A stretch of 64,000 bases of DNA from Tangfeifania diversioriginum (lineage in GTDB: Bacteria; Bacteroidota; Bacteroidia; Bacteroidales; Prolixibacteraceae): positions 99,044-163,043 of the forward strand of contig NZ_FQZE01000007.1 of NCBI RefSeq assembly GCF_900141875.1, written 5' to 3'. The notes under the pieces are model-generated. The model did no database searches, was not told the origin of the DNA, and was given only the letters and a program-made list of their open reading frames with translations. Positions 1 to 8,503 of the stretch are shown piece after piece. Positions within the stretch are counted from its first letter, which is position 1. Every line of letters starts with the position of its first letter. The position numbers and the translations under genes were made by a program.

Positions 1-159
1 ATCAGGAATTTCAAACTGATAGGGAAAATCGCGGTTTATAGTGTGGTATTGTTTTTCGGGAAAATCGATGCGGAAGAAACCGCGTGGCTTGGGTGAATGT
101 TTTTGATTACAGGCCAAAACAGCGGTAAGAATAAAAATTAAAAACAAAATTTTTTTCAT
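1..159 (-). CDS. gldD: gliding motility lipoprotein GldD, N-terminal part
   Basis: The first 53 codons of a minus-strand gene that runs off the left edge. It starts with a lipoprotein signal peptide (MKKILFLIFILTAVLAC, lipobox Cys at residue 17) followed by a PKPRGFFRIDFPEK stretch that is characteristic of GldD. GldD is an outer-membrane-associated lipoprotein required for gliding motility and the type IX secretion machinery in Bacteroidota. The mutY-ssb-gldD neighbourhood is a known arrangement in the phylum, which supports the call. The usual neighbour gldE is not between ssb and gldD here. A promoter-like box lies just upstream, and a terminator separates it from ssb. The identification rests on about 50 residues plus context. 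Confidence 0.8.
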   Translation of the reverse strand, partial: MKKILFLIFILTAVLACNQKHSPKPRGFFRIDFPEKQYHTINRDFPYQFEIPD

Positions 160-191
160 GTTGCAAGTAACTACGTTTTGCAGAGTAAACG

Positions 192-199
192 CAAAAATA
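192..199 (-). promoter_or_regulatory. -7 box of the gldD promoter
   Basis: On the minus strand this reads TATTTTTG, matching the Bacteroidota sigma-A -7 consensus TAnnTTTG. It sits 33 nt upstream of the gldD start and just after the ssb terminator, so gldD is probably transcribed on its own. Confidence 0.5.
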
Positions 200-244
200 A
201 CGACTTAATTTTTTTACTGACGTTTTATTAAGGGGTTTGTGTAA

Positions 245-272
245 AGAAAAAAGCCCCGTGGTGGCGGAGCTT
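245..272 (-). terminator. terminator of ssb
   Basis: AAGCCCCG (251-258) and CGGAGCTT (265-272) form an 8-bp stem with one mismatch. On the minus strand it is followed by a T-run (245-250). It lies just after the ssb stop codon. Confidence 0.65.
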
Positions 273-286
273 TCTATTTTTTTTAC

Positions 287-745
287 TTAAAATGGCAAAT
301 CGTCGTCGCCACCCTGGTCATCAGCTTCCGGTTCAGAAACTCCTTCAAAATTACCGGATCCACTTTGGTTGTTGCTGGCCTGTGAGTCTGGCGACTCTTG
401 GTTGTTATCCTGCGAGTTGTTTTTCGTATCTAGCATAACCATATTATTTGCCACGACTTCAGTAAAAAACTTTGTTTCACCGTCTTTTTCGTATTGGCGG
501 TGAGTTAATTTACCTTCAATAAAAAGCCTTGAACCTTTTTTTACATATTGCTCCACGACTCCCGCAAGCCCTCTCCATAACACGATATTATGCCATTCAG
601 TTGTTGTCACACGCTCACCATTTTTTGCTCTGTAGGATTCTGATGTTGCCATTCTGAATTTAGCAACTTTAACATCCTGATCGAGATGTTTTACTTCGGG
701 GTCATTTCCTACGTTACCAATTAAAATTACTTTGTTTACTGACAT
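287..745 (-). CDS. ssb: single-stranded DNA-binding protein SSB
   Basis: A 152-residue protein with the SSB OB-fold at about residues 1-105 (MSVNKVILIGNVGNDPEV at the start, then TEWHNIVLWRGLAG and GSRLFIEGKL). A low-complexity Asn/Gln/Ser-rich linker follows (about 108-140), then the acidic tip DDDLPF, which in this family docks partner proteins of replication and repair. It binds ssDNA as a tetramer. It lies downstream of mutY on the same strand with a 73-nt gap. Length and both ends fit the family, so the start is secure. A weak TATTTTTA box lies upstream (about 768-775). Confidence 0.96.
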   Translation of the reverse strand: MSVNKVILIGNVGNDPEVKHLDQDVKVAKFRMATSESYRAKNGERVTTTEWHNIVLWRGLAGVVEQYVKKGSRLFIEGKLTHRQYEKDGETKFFTEVVANNMVMLDTKNNSQDNNQESPDSQASNNQSGSGNFEGVSEPEADDQGGDDDLPF

Positions 746-818
746 TTTTACTTATTTTAGGTTAACTACTTAAAAATACGAAATCTCATTTTATTTCACA
801 CAATCATACTGAAATAAA

Positions 819-1871
819 TTAAAAATCCCCTGCGTTTTTTATCAAAATTTCAATTAACCGGGGAACCGGAAAATCGGAGATTGAATTCTTTTCAACCTTT
901 ATTAGATTATCAGTTAGCGATTTTATCGATGGAATTTCAACATGAATCAGTGTGGCAAAAATTACCTGGTGACTTAAAATATGTTTGACTGGTTTCGAAA
1001 TTTTATTCACGGTTGCAGAATGTCCGTTTAAAAATGGTATGTTTTTTAAATTTCCAATTTCCGAATCAGTAAGTTCTTTATCGGATTCAAGCAACGGAAA
1101 CTGGTAAAGGTTTTTCCAGATGTCGTTTCCAGTGCGTTTTTCCAGCCAGGTAAATTTCCCGTCATCAATATAAAAATAGTAGAAATAGCGTTTTCGTTGT
1201 TTGGTCCGTTTCTCTTTTACAGGCAGTTCTTCAACCTGTTTTTCTGAATAGGCAAAACAGGAGTCTGCAACCGGACAGTTTTTGCAGTTGGGCGATTTAG
1301 GCGTGCATTGAAGCGCCCCGAACTCCATCAGTGCCTGGTTGTGAAAGCCGGGATTTTTTGGAGGCAGTAACCCGGATGCCAGTTCACGAAATTCTTTTTT
1401 GGCTTTTCCTGAATCGATAGGAGTTGATATTCCAAAATACCTGGAAAGTACACGGTAAACATTTCCATCAATTGCAGGGTAGGGCAGTCCGAAAGCAATC
1501 GAGGCTATTGCAGCACCTGTATAGGGGCCAATTCCTTTTAACCGGATAATGTCTTCATATGTTTCCGGAAATTTTCCTTGCAGTTCGTTTTGAATGAAAC
1601 GGGCAGTTTGGTGCAGATTTCGGGCCCGCGAATAGTAACCAAGTCCTTGCCAAAGTTTCAAAACTTCATTTTCGGAGGCTCCGGCAAGGTGTTTTAGGGA
1701 TGGAAACCGATTAATAAAATTTAAATAGTAATTTTTCCCCTGCTCAACTCTGGTTTGCTGAAGAATTATTTCAGAAATCCATATTTTGTAGGGATCATGC
1801 GTGTTTCGCCACGGTAAATCCCTGAAATTTCTGTTATACCAGAGGTGGATTTGTGGTACAAATTGATTCAT
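819..1871 (-). CDS. mutY: A/G-specific adenine glycosylase MutY
   Basis: A 350-residue base-excision repair enzyme that removes adenine mispaired with 8-oxoguanine. The catalytic Glu34 lies in SEIILQQT, the helix-hairpin-helix is at about 110-122 (LKGIGPYTGAAI), and the catalytic Asp135 is in PAIDGNVYRV. The 4Fe-4S cluster Cys residues are C189, C196, C199 and C205 with the classic C-x6-C-x2-C-x5-C spacing. The C-terminal region (about 225-350) is the NUDIX-like 8-oxoG recognition domain. It is divergent from the HU gene, each with its own -7 box. No key residue is missing. Confidence 0.97.
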   Translation of the reverse strand: MNQFVPQIHLWYNRNFRDLPWRNTHDPYKIWISEIILQQTRVEQGKNYYLNFINRFPSLKHLAGASENEVLKLWQGLGYYSRARNLHQTARFIQNELQGKFPETYEDIIRLKGIGPYTGAAIASIAFGLPYPAIDGNVYRVLSRYFGISTPIDSGKAKKEFRELASGLLPPKNPGFHNQALMEFGALQCTPKSPNCKNCPVADSCFAYSEKQVEELPVKEKRTKQRKRYFYYFYIDDGKFTWLEKRTGNDIWKNLYQFPLLESDKELTDSEIGNLKNIPFLNGHSATVNKISKPVKHILSHQVIFATLIHVEIPSIKSLTDNLIKVEKNSISDFPVPRLIEILIKNAGDF

Positions 1872-1905
1872 TTATGCTAATTGATTCATATTCTTTCGTT
1901 AAATG

Positions 1906-1913
1906 CAAAAATA
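1906..1913 (-). promoter_or_regulatory. -7 box of the mutY promoter
   Basis: Reads TATTTTTG on the minus strand, matching TAnnTTTG, 35 nt upstream of the mutY start. It is arranged back to back with the HU promoter. Confidence 0.55.
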
Positions 1914-1950
1914 AATTAATTAAAAAGCTTTCCGGTTTTTAAATTATTTT

Positions 1951-1958
1951 TATTTTTG
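1951..1958 (+). promoter_or_regulatory. -7 box of the HU (2008) promoter
   Basis: TATTTTTG matches TAnnTTTG and lies 50 nt upstream of the HU start codon. Confidence 0.55.
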
Positions 1959-2007
1959 CACACCAGTTTAACCCGATTAATTTATTGAAAACTAAATATT
2001 TTAAGAG

Positions 2008-2295
2008 ATGACAAAGGCAGATATTGTAAATGAAATTTCGAAAAACACAGGAATTGAAAAAGTAACTGTTCAGAAAACGGTTGAAGCATTTATGGAAACC
2101 GTTAAAGATTCGTTAGAAGATGGTAAAAATGTTTACCTGAGAGGATTTGGTAGTTTTGTGGTTAAAAAGCGGGCAGAAAAAACTGCACGTAATATTTCAA
2201 AAAATACCACAATTATAATCCCTGCTCACTACATTCCATCATTTAAACCAGCTAAAACCTTCGTTTCACAAGTAAAAAATAACGTAAAAGAGTAA
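2008..2295 (+). CDS. HU/IHF family DNA-binding protein
   Basis: A 95-residue nucleoid protein. The N-terminal helices (MTKADIVNEISKNTGI) and the RGFGSFVVKKR turn into the beta-arm are typical of the HU/IHF family, which bends DNA as a dimer. The arm tip (about 60-75) is KNTTIIIPAHYIP instead of the common GRNPQTG seen in the second HU of this window at 7680, so the two are distinct paralogues. The 30-residue basic protein follows 3 nt after the stop, so the two are probably co-transcribed. Whether it acts as HU or IHF cannot be decided from sequence alone. Confidence 0.93.
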   Translation: MTKADIVNEISKNTGIEKVTVQKTVEAFMETVKDSLEDGKNVYLRGFGSFVVKKRAEKTARNISKNTTIIIPAHYIPSFKPAKTFVSQVKNNVKE

Positions 2296-2298
2296 ATT

Positions 2299-2391
2299 AT
2301 GCCAAGCGGAAAAAAAAGAAAAAGACATAAGATGGCAACGCATAAGCGCAAAAAAAGATTGCGTAAAAACCGCCACAAGAAGAGAAAATAA
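2299..2391 (+). CDS. 30-residue basic ribosomal-type protein (AURKAIP1/COX24-like)
   Basis: A very short gene encoding a 30-residue peptide of which 20 residues are Lys, Arg or His; it begins MPSGKKRKRHKMATHKRKKR. Peptides of this form are conserved in Bacteroidota and are usually annotated as AURKAIP1/COX24-domain proteins, related to mitochondrial mS38 and actinobacterial bS22, which are small-subunit ribosomal proteins. It starts 3 nt after the HU stop and is followed by a strong hairpin, so HU and this gene make a two-gene unit. The ribosomal role is known from relatives and is inferred here. Confidence 0.85.
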   Translation: MPSGKKRKRHKMATHKRKKRLRKNRHKKRK

Positions 2392-2413
2392 TTTTTAGTT
2401 CATTTGTTAAATA

Positions 2414-2456
2414 AACAGTTTAAACCTAAGGCATTTTGTCTTAGGTTTAAACTGTT
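2414..2456 (+). terminator. 17-bp perfect hairpin after the basic peptide gene
   Basis: Positions 2414-2430 and 2440-2456 are perfectly complementary over 17 bp with a 9-nt loop. It lies 23 nt after the small-protein stop and 45 nt before the RNase G start. There is no long T-run, so it could also be an RNA-stabilising or RNase-processing hairpin. Confidence 0.6.
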
Positions 2457-2500
2457 ATAAGAGTATATAATATATATTTAACAATATTAATATTTAGGTT

Positions 2501-4051
2501 GTGAGTAGTGATTTAATAATAGACGTCACTCCATCCGAAATTGTTATAGCATTACAGGAAAACAAAAAGCTTGTTGAATTTACCAGGGAGAAGAGCGGGG
2601 CGAAATTTGCAGTTGGCGATATTTATCTTGGAAAAGTAAAAAAAATAATGCCAAGTTTAAATGCAGCCTTTATAGATGTAGGTTACGAAAAAGACGCTTT
2701 CTTGCATTACCTCGATATGGGGCCGCAGTTCTCCACACTTAATAAGTTTTTACGGATTGTTTCTTCCAGGAAAAATAAAATAACTTCGATTTCCAGGATT
2801 CATTCCAACCCCGACATTAACAAGGAGGGAAGGATTACCGAAATACTTAAAGCAGGTCAGAAAGTTCTTGTGCAGGTTGCCAAGGAACCTATTTCGACCA
2901 AGGGGCCACGCTTAACTTCTGAAATTTCAATTGCAGGAAGGTACATGGTTTTAATGCCTTTTAGCGAAAAAGTTTCGGTTTCGCAAAAAATTAGCACCAA
3001 CGAGGAAAAAAATAGGCTGAAGAAATTAGTTCAGAGCATCAAGCCCAGAAAATACGGCATAATTGTCAGAACAGCTGCTGAAGGCAAAAAAGTTGCTGAT
3101 CTTGACCAGGAATTACGCCGTCTGGTAGATAAATGGGAAACCACATTTCATAAGCTTAAACGTGCTTCGGCCCCATCGCTGATTATAGGCGAAATTGACA
3201 GAGCAACTGCTCTGCTACGCGATATTTATAATCCTAATTTCAACAGCATTATTGTAAACGACCAGGCTGTTTGTAACGAAATAACTGATTATATCGACAG
3301 CATTCAGCCCGGCAAGAAAAAAATTGTAAAGCTTTATAAAGGAAACCGCCCGATTTTAGAACATTACGGAATTGAAAAACAAATTAAAGCCTCGTTCGGT
3401 AAAACGGTTTCATTTAAAAACGGAGCTTACCTCATTGTTGAACACACTGAGGCTTTCCATGTAATTGATGTTAACAGTGGCAACAGAGCCAAGGGTGGGG
3501 GAGATCAGGAATCCAACGCGCTGGAAGTGAATCTGGCAGCATGTGACGAAGTAGCGCGACAATTGCGGTTGAGAGATATGGGAGGCATTATTGTTATCGA
3601 TTTTATTGATATGCACATTGCGACAAACAGGCAAAAGGTGTATGATCATATGAAAGATGTTATGGCCAACGATCGCACAAAACATAACATTTTGCCCCTG
3701 AGTAAATTTTGTTTAATGCAGATTACCCGCCAGCGGGTACGCCCCGAAGAAATTATTGAAACGGCCGAAAAATGCCCAACATGCAACGGAAGCGGGAAAA
3801 TTATGCCTACCATTTTATTCGCCGATGAACTGGAGAATAAAGTGAAATATATTTTTAAAGATTTGAATAAAAAACGCCTTCAACTGAAGGTACACCCCTA
3901 TATTGCTGCATATCTTACAAAAGGTTTTAAGAGCAGACGAAACCAGTGGATTTTAAAATATTTGAAGTGGGTTAAAGTTGAACCCAACACTTCGTATGCA
4001 TTTCTCGAATACCATTTCTTCGACGAGAATTTAGAGGAAATTATTTTATAA
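2501..4051 (+). CDS. rng: ribonuclease G (RNase E/G family)
   Basis: A 516-residue endoribonuclease that processes rRNA and degrades mRNA. The S1 RNA-binding domain is at about 36-130 (KFAVGDIYLGKVKKIMPSLN). Catalytic Mg-binding Asp residues are D323 (HVIDVNSG) and D367 (IVIDFIDM). The Zn-link motif CPTCNGSG (C425, C428) joins subunits in the family. It starts at GTG 2501; no upstream ATG in frame gives the conserved N-terminus. The length equals RNase G rather than RNase E, with no long degradosome tail. It is separated from the HU unit by a perfect hairpin. Confidence 0.95.
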   Translation: MSSDLIIDVTPSEIVIALQENKKLVEFTREKSGAKFAVGDIYLGKVKKIMPSLNAAFIDVGYEKDAFLHYLDMGPQFSTLNKFLRIVSSRKNKITSISRIHSNPDINKEGRITEILKAGQKVLVQVAKEPISTKGPRLTSEISIAGRYMVLMPFSEKVSVSQKISTNEEKNRLKKLVQSIKPRKYGIIVRTAAEGKKVADLDQELRRLVDKWETTFHKLKRASAPSLIIGEIDRATALLRDIYNPNFNSIIVNDQAVCNEITDYIDSIQPGKKKIVKLYKGNRPILEHYGIEKQIKASFGKTVSFKNGAYLIVEHTEAFHVIDVNSGNRAKGGGDQESNALEVNLAACDEVARQLRLRDMGGIIVIDFIDMHIATNRQKVYDHMKDVMANDRTKHNILPLSKFCLMQITRQRVRPEEIIETAEKCPTCNGSGKIMPTILFADELENKVKYIFKDLNKKRLQLKVHPYIAAYLTKGFKSRRNQWILKYLKWVKVEPNTSYAFLEYHFFDENLEEIIL

Positions 4052-4157
4052 ATGGCCGGATAAGTTTATCCGGCTTTTTGTTTGAAAATTTAATTCATTT
4101 TAACCCTTCATTAACAAACCAAACATTAAAAATTAATGATTGTTATATTGAAATATT

Positions 4158-4165
4158 TACATTTG
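4158..4165 (+). promoter_or_regulatory. -7 box of the dsbD promoter
   Basis: TACATTTG matches TAnnTTTG and lies 35 nt before ATG 4201. It falls inside the extended open frame, supporting the later start codon for dsbD. Confidence 0.6.
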
Positions 4166-4200
4166 TGCATGTATTTTTAGATTTAACATTTTTAAGAAAT

Positions 4201-6150
4201 ATGAAAAAAATAACACTTATACTATCATTTTTTCTGGTTGCATTTTTAGCCAATTCACAAATTATTGAACCGATTAAATGGTCGTTTGATGCGAAACAGG
4301 ACGGGAGAGATGTGGAATTGATTTTTACGGCCACCATTGAAGATGAATGGCATTTGTATGACACTTATCTTCCGGAAGGAGGCCCCATTGCCACACAGGT
4401 TGTTTTTGACGATTCCACGCAATTTGAATTTGCCGGGGAACTAAAAAAAGAGCCGCAGCCCATTGAAAAGTTTGACAACACCTTTCAAATGGATTTACGG
4501 TATTTTGTGGAAGAAGCAACCCTGACACAAAAAATCAGGCTTAAGAATGACGATCCGGTGGAAATCTCAGGCCATGTGCTTTTTATGGCCTGCGACGATG
4601 AAACCTGCCTCCCCCCAAATGAAGCCGATTTTTCGTTTGAATTTAACGGAGGTGTAGCAGCACAACCGGCTTCTCAACCCGAGGAGGAGGTTTCAGACGT
4701 TTCCGGAACAACTTCCGGGTCATCCAGCGGACAGTCGCTTTGGTTGTTCATTCTTATTTCTGCCCTGGCAGGGCTGGCAGCAATCTTAACACCCTGTGTT
4801 TTTCCAATGATTCCTATGACAGTATCTTTTTTTATGCGGGGAAGCGACAACAAGGGAAAAGCTATCAAAAACGGCCTCTTTTTCGGTTTCTCCATATTAA
4901 TGATATTCACTGTGCTGGGGGCGTTGTTCTCAATTGGAATATTTGGTCCAAACGTAGGAAGTGTATTAAGCACCCACTGGATACCTAATCTCCTGTTTTT
5001 CCTGTTGTTTTTGGTATTTGCCGTGTCGTTCTTCGGTGCGTTCGAAATTGTTTTACCCAACAGTTTGGTAAATAAAACCGATTCGAAAGCAGAACAAGGT
5101 GGATTTGTAGGTGCCTTTTTCATGGCTTTAACAACGGTTATCGTATCATTTTCGTGTACCGGGCCGTTTATTGGCGCTTTAATTATTGAAGCTGTTCAGG
5201 ATGGCGGAATGCGTCCGTTGATTGGAATGTTTTTCTTCGGACTGGCTTTTGCCGCGCCGTTTACTTTGCTGGCTATTTTCCCGTCAGCACTCAAAAAATT
5301 GCCAAAATCAGGCGGTTGGCTCAATTCAATAAAAGTTGTATTTGCCTTTATTTTACTGGCATTCGGATTAAAATTCCTTAGTAATATCGACCAGGTGTAT
5401 GGACTGAATTTTATTAGTCGCGAAATTTACCTGGCAATATGGATTGTACTATTCTTCCTGCTTGGGATGTATTTCCTGGGTAAAATCAAATTTTCGCACG
5501 ACAGTGATTTGCCCTATATTGGAACAGGAAGGTTGTTTCTTTCTATTGCAACTTTCACTTTTGTAGTTTATCTTTTTACCGGTTTGTTAGGTTCGCCATT
5601 AAGTTCAATTTCTGCATTGTTGCCACCTCAGAGTGCCAGCCAGACTTATATTACAAGTCATTCTGCCGCAGGTGGTCAAAATACTCCCAATGAACTTTGC
5701 GGCCCTGCCAAATACGCCGATAAACTCCACCTGCCACATGGGCTGAACGGTTATTTCGATTATGAGCAGGGGATGGCTTGTGCCGAAGAGCAAAACAAAC
5801 CAGTCTTTCTGGTATTTAAAGGACATGCGTGTGCCAACTGTAAAAAAATGGAAAATTCAGTGTGGGCCAATCCGCAGGTACTGAATCTTTTATCAGAAGA
5901 GTATGTAATTATCGCTTTGTACACCGACGATAGAACTACCCTGCCTGAAGATGAATGGATAACTTCCTCAAATGATGGCAAAGTGAAGAAAACAATGGGT
6001 AAGAAAAATCTTGATTTTCAGATTACTGAGTATGCTACCAACAGTATTCCGTTTCATGTAATAATTGAGCCTGACGGAACTGAGCATAAACTGGGAGTTA
6101 CATTCCAAGATGATGAATTTTTAGCCTTTTTGCAAAGAGGAATAGAATGA
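4201..6150 (+). CDS. dsbD: thiol:disulfide interchange protein DsbD
   Basis: A 649-residue inner-membrane electron conduit that passes reducing power from the cytoplasm to periplasmic thiols. After a signal peptide (ends ANSQ) comes a DsbD N-terminal domain with C131 and C136 (ACDDETCLPP), then eight or so membrane helices carrying C199 (TPCVFPMIP) and C319 (SFSCTGPF), then a thioredoxin-like domain with the CANC active site (C544, C547). All three cysteine pairs are present. ATG 4201 is chosen because it begins a proper signal peptide and a promoter box lies just upstream; the frame is open further upstream from TTG 4078 but would bury that peptide. Confidence 0.93.
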   Translation: MKKITLILSFFLVAFLANSQIIEPIKWSFDAKQDGRDVELIFTATIEDEWHLYDTYLPEGGPIATQVVFDDSTQFEFAGELKKEPQPIEKFDNTFQMDLRYFVEEATLTQKIRLKNDDPVEISGHVLFMACDDETCLPPNEADFSFEFNGGVAAQPASQPEEEVSDVSGTTSGSSSGQSLWLFILISALAGLAAILTPCVFPMIPMTVSFFMRGSDNKGKAIKNGLFFGFSILMIFTVLGALFSIGIFGPNVGSVLSTHWIPNLLFFLLFLVFAVSFFGAFEIVLPNSLVNKTDSKAEQGGFVGAFFMALTTVIVSFSCTGPFIGALIIEAVQDGGMRPLIGMFFFGLAFAAPFTLLAIFPSALKKLPKSGGWLNSIKVVFAFILLAFGLKFLSNIDQVYGLNFISREIYLAIWIVLFFLLGMYFLGKIKFSHDSDLPYIGTGRLFLSIATFTFVVYLFTGLLGSPLSSISALLPPQSASQTYITSHSAAGGQNTPNELCGPAKYADKLHLPHGLNGYFDYEQGMACAEEQNKPVFLVFKGHACANCKKMENSVWANPQVLNLLSEEYVIIALYTDDRTTLPEDEWITSSNDGKVKKTMGKKNLDFQITEYATNSIPFHVIIEPDGTEHKLGVTFQDDEFLAFLQRGIE

Positions 6151-6170
6151 ATTGGTTTTCAGTAAAATAT

Positions 6171-6199
6171 AACCCGGGCAATTTTAGTCCGGGTTTTTT
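6171..6199 (+). terminator. terminator of dsbD
   Basis: AACCCGG (6171-6177) pairs with CCGGGTT (6189-6195), followed by a T-run. It lies 20 nt after the dsbD stop. Confidence 0.8.
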
Positions 6200-6283
6200 A
6201 TTATCAATTTTTAACATTTTTAAAATAGTTGTCCGATCCGAAATAAATATCTTTAAATGTAATTTATACCAAAGAAGATAAAA

Positions 6284-6919
6284 ATGGATTTAACAGATTG
6301 GCTATTCTGGAATGTAGATACCCAAATTGATTTTGTATATCCACGCGGAAAACTCTATGTTCAGGATGCCGAGACAATAAGGCCTCAGTGGAAAAAACTT
6401 ACAAAATTAGCTGCAAAAAATTCGATTCGGGTAGTAAACTCTGCCGATTATCATTATGCCAACTCCGCTGAACTGGATGCTTCACCCGATTTTATAAAAA
6501 CGTTTCCTGAGCATTGTATGGCAGATACAAGAGGAGCTGATTTCATAAAAGATACCGACCCCGAAGACCCGGTAGTTTTTGATTGGGACCGGGAATTCCT
6601 GATAACTCCCGAACTGTTTGACCGGGAAAAATACCGCAATTTTGTAATTCGGAAAGATGCCTTCGATGTCTTTGCGGGGAATCCTTTAACTGAAGTGATT
6701 TTAAAACACCTGAATCCCGAAACCGTAGTTGTTTATGGTGTAACTACCAATGTTTGTGTCGATGCTGCGGTAAAAGGCCTTGGCAAAAGAGTTAAAAATG
6801 TAATTGTGGTGCAGGATGCCATTAAAGAATTACCCAATATCCCGCTTCCTTTTGATGACTGGAGAAAAAAAAATGTAAAGCTGGTAAAGCTTGATGAGCT
6901 CGAAAAAATGATGAAGTAG
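6284..6919 (+). CDS. nicotinamidase-like isochorismatase-family hydrolase
   Basis: A 211-residue cysteine hydrolase of the isochorismatase superfamily. The catalytic triad is visible as D12 (NVDTQIDF), K124 (VIRKDAFDVF) and C158 (VTTNVCVDAA). A metal-site pattern is also present: ADYH around residue 56 and FPEHC around residue 82, as in nicotinamidases (PncA), which convert nicotinamide to nicotinate for NAD salvage. This favours PncA-like function over isochorismatase, but substrate is inferred. Its stop codon directly abuts the stop of the convergent trmH gene, with no terminator between. Confidence 0.82.
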   Translation: MDLTDWLFWNVDTQIDFVYPRGKLYVQDAETIRPQWKKLTKLAAKNSIRVVNSADYHYANSAELDASPDFIKTFPEHCMADTRGADFIKDTDPEDPVVFDWDREFLITPELFDREKYRNFVIRKDAFDVFAGNPLTEVILKHLNPETVVVYGVTTNVCVDAAVKGLGKRVKNVIVVQDAIKELPNIPLPFDDWRKKNVKLVKLDELEKMMK

Positions 6920-7606
6920 TTACTTTTGTTTTTTCTTCTCATTTTCCAGAAATCGTTGTTCGAGCAGCGCACTTCTTTTTATGGTGCTCCTAAGCCATTC
7001 CAGCATAATATTTTCTTTTTCAACACTTGTAAGCTGCCAGTTAATAGTTGCATTATTTCTGAGTTTCCCGGTGAGGTGGTGTAAAGTGATAGCTGCTGAA
7101 ACCGAGATATTAAAACTTTCGGTAAATCCGAACATAGGTATTTTAACAAACTCATCGGCTTCCTTCATAATTGTATCCGAAATTCCGGGCAGTTCCGAAC
7201 CAAAAACAAGGGCGGCTTTCCCTTTTGTTAAATCAAAATCTTCCAGCGTTTTATCATTTTTATGCGGAGATGTTGCAATGATTCGGTACCCTTCATTTTT
7301 CAGGGTTTTCACGGCGTTTAAACTGTTATTGTTGGATTCAGCAAATTTTCTGATAGAAAGCCATTTGGACGAACCTAACGCCACTTCTTTGTTTACATTG
7401 AATGTGTTGCGGTTTTCAATAACATTAACATGTTGTACTCCAAAACAGTCGCAGCTGCGTAAAACAGCGCTTGCATTTTGCGACTGGTAAATATCTTCAA
7501 GCACAACGGTTAAATAGGAGGTGCGGTACTGAAGTACTTTTTCAAACAGTTGAAGCCGGTCGGGGGTAACAAAAGTGGTTAGGTAATTAATAAGTTTTTT
7601 ATTCAT
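6920..7606 (-). CDS. TrmH-family tRNA/rRNA 2'-O-methyltransferase
   Basis: A 228-residue SPOUT methyltransferase. SpoU motif 1 is NASAVLRSCDCFGVQ (about 44-58), motif 2 LVFGSELPGISD (about 132-144), and motif 3 ESFNISVSAAITLHHL (about 163-178), which together form the trefoil-knot SAM site. The N-terminal TPDRLQLFEKVLQYRTSYLTVVLED resembles TrmH, which methylates G18 of tRNAs. A 23S rRNA target cannot be excluded. It is convergent with the nicotinamidase-like gene with no gap. Confidence 0.85.
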   Translation of the reverse strand: MNKKLINYLTTFVTPDRLQLFEKVLQYRTSYLTVVLEDIYQSQNASAVLRSCDCFGVQHVNVIENRNTFNVNKEVALGSSKWLSIRKFAESNNNSLNAVKTLKNEGYRIIATSPHKNDKTLEDFDLTKGKAALVFGSELPGISDTIMKEADEFVKIPMFGFTESFNISVSAAITLHHLTGKLRNNATINWQLTSVEKENIMLEWLRSTIKRSALLEQRFLENEKKKQK

Positions 7607-7624
7607 CTTTCAAAATTTTTGTAC

Positions 7625-7651
7625 AAAAAAAGGGAAGCGTTTAGCTCCCCT
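7625..7651 (-). terminator. terminator of the HU gene at 7680
   Basis: AGGGAAGC (7631-7638) and GCTCCCCT (7644-7651) form a hairpin with one mismatch, followed on the minus strand by a T-run (7625-7630). Confidence 0.75.
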
Positions 7652-7679
7652 CTGTAAGTTCTTCCAAAAAACTGTTCTG

Positions 7680-7952
7680 TTACGAAACAGAATCTGCCAG
7701 GTCGGCCCCAGCTTTGAATTTAACCACTTTTTTAGCAGGAATAGTAATTTCTTTTCCTGTTTGTGGATTTCTGCCTGTTCTGGCACCACGTTCTGTTACT
7801 GAAAAAGTACCAAAACCGATTAATGCAACCCTGTCACCGCCTTTAAGAGCGTTAGTTGTTGCACCAATAAAAGAATCTAGAGCTTTTTTAGCATCTGCTT
7901 TTGTCAGGCCAGCTCCTTCGGCCATTGCATCAATTAATTGTGCTTTGTTCAT
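7680..7952 (-). CDS. HU family DNA-binding protein
   Basis: A 90-residue HU-beta type histone-like protein. [16 protein letters not shown] at the start, [15 protein letters not shown] in the middle and the classic arm [14 protein letters not shown] (about 61-74) are diagnostic. It binds and bends DNA without strong sequence preference. It is monocistronic, with its own -7 box and terminator. It is the more canonical of the two HU-type proteins in the window. Confidence 0.96.
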   Translation of the reverse strand: MNKAQLIDAMAEGAGLTKADAKKALDSFIGATTNALKGGDRVALIGFGTFSVTERGARTGRNPQTGKEITIPAKKVVKFKAGADLADSVS

Positions 7953-8015
7953 AAGTTAATAATTTTAATAAATAATTAAATTGTTGAAATATAGTAAATT
8001 AAATCGCAATACTAT

Positions 8016-8023
8016 CAAAAATA
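8016..8023 (-). promoter_or_regulatory. -7 box of the HU (7680) promoter
   Basis: TATTTTTG on the minus strand, 64 nt before the start codon. Nothing else was recognised in the AT-rich stretch 7953-8205. Confidence 0.5.
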
Positions 8024-8205
8024 CAATCATTGATTTTTAGGTGTTATACTCTAAACAACCAGTAAAATCAATAGTTTCAGAGAACCTTTTTAAGTTTTAG
8101 CTAAATTCTGAAATAAGTTTTAAAAAAACAACCCTAAATCCCTTTTTTTTTCAGCATTTTGATAATTTTTTACCGGTAAGTTTTTTTTTGATTGAAAAAA
8201 AATTC

Positions 8206-8213
8206 TACTTTTG
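8206..8213 (+). promoter_or_regulatory. -7 box of the tRNA-Ser promoter
   Basis: TACTTTTG matches TAnnTTTG and ends 9 nt before the tRNA 5' end, the expected spacing for a tRNA transcript. Confidence 0.6.
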
Positions 8214-8222
8214 TCGCGCCAT

Positions 8223-8308
<86 letters not shown>

Positions 8309-8310
8309 AA

Positions 8311-8341
8311 AAAATCCGCTGGGAAACCGGCGGATTTTTTT
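8311..8341 (+). terminator. terminator of tRNA-Ser
   Basis: AAAATCCGC (8311-8319) pairs with GCGGATTTT (8330-8338), with an inner GG/CC extension, followed by a T-run. Confidence 0.8.
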
Positions 8342-8503
8342 ATTTAATAAAGTTGTTGATAACTTTTTGAGCCCACAAACAACTGATAGGCATCTGCAGC
8401 CCTGTTTTATCAGTTGGTCGGGCATTTTATAGTTCTGAAAAAATATTACCGGTATCAGTATTTGAAAATGGCCACATATTTTAGGTAATTTAAACTGAAT
8501 TGC

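Noticed and set aside
4078..4200. A longer N-terminus for DsbD
   Set aside because: The extra 41 codons precede a good signal peptide and overlap a TACATTTG promoter box.
7953..8205. A gene in the gap before tRNA-Ser
   Set aside because: No start-to-stop frame with coding character; only the HU promoter box was recognised.
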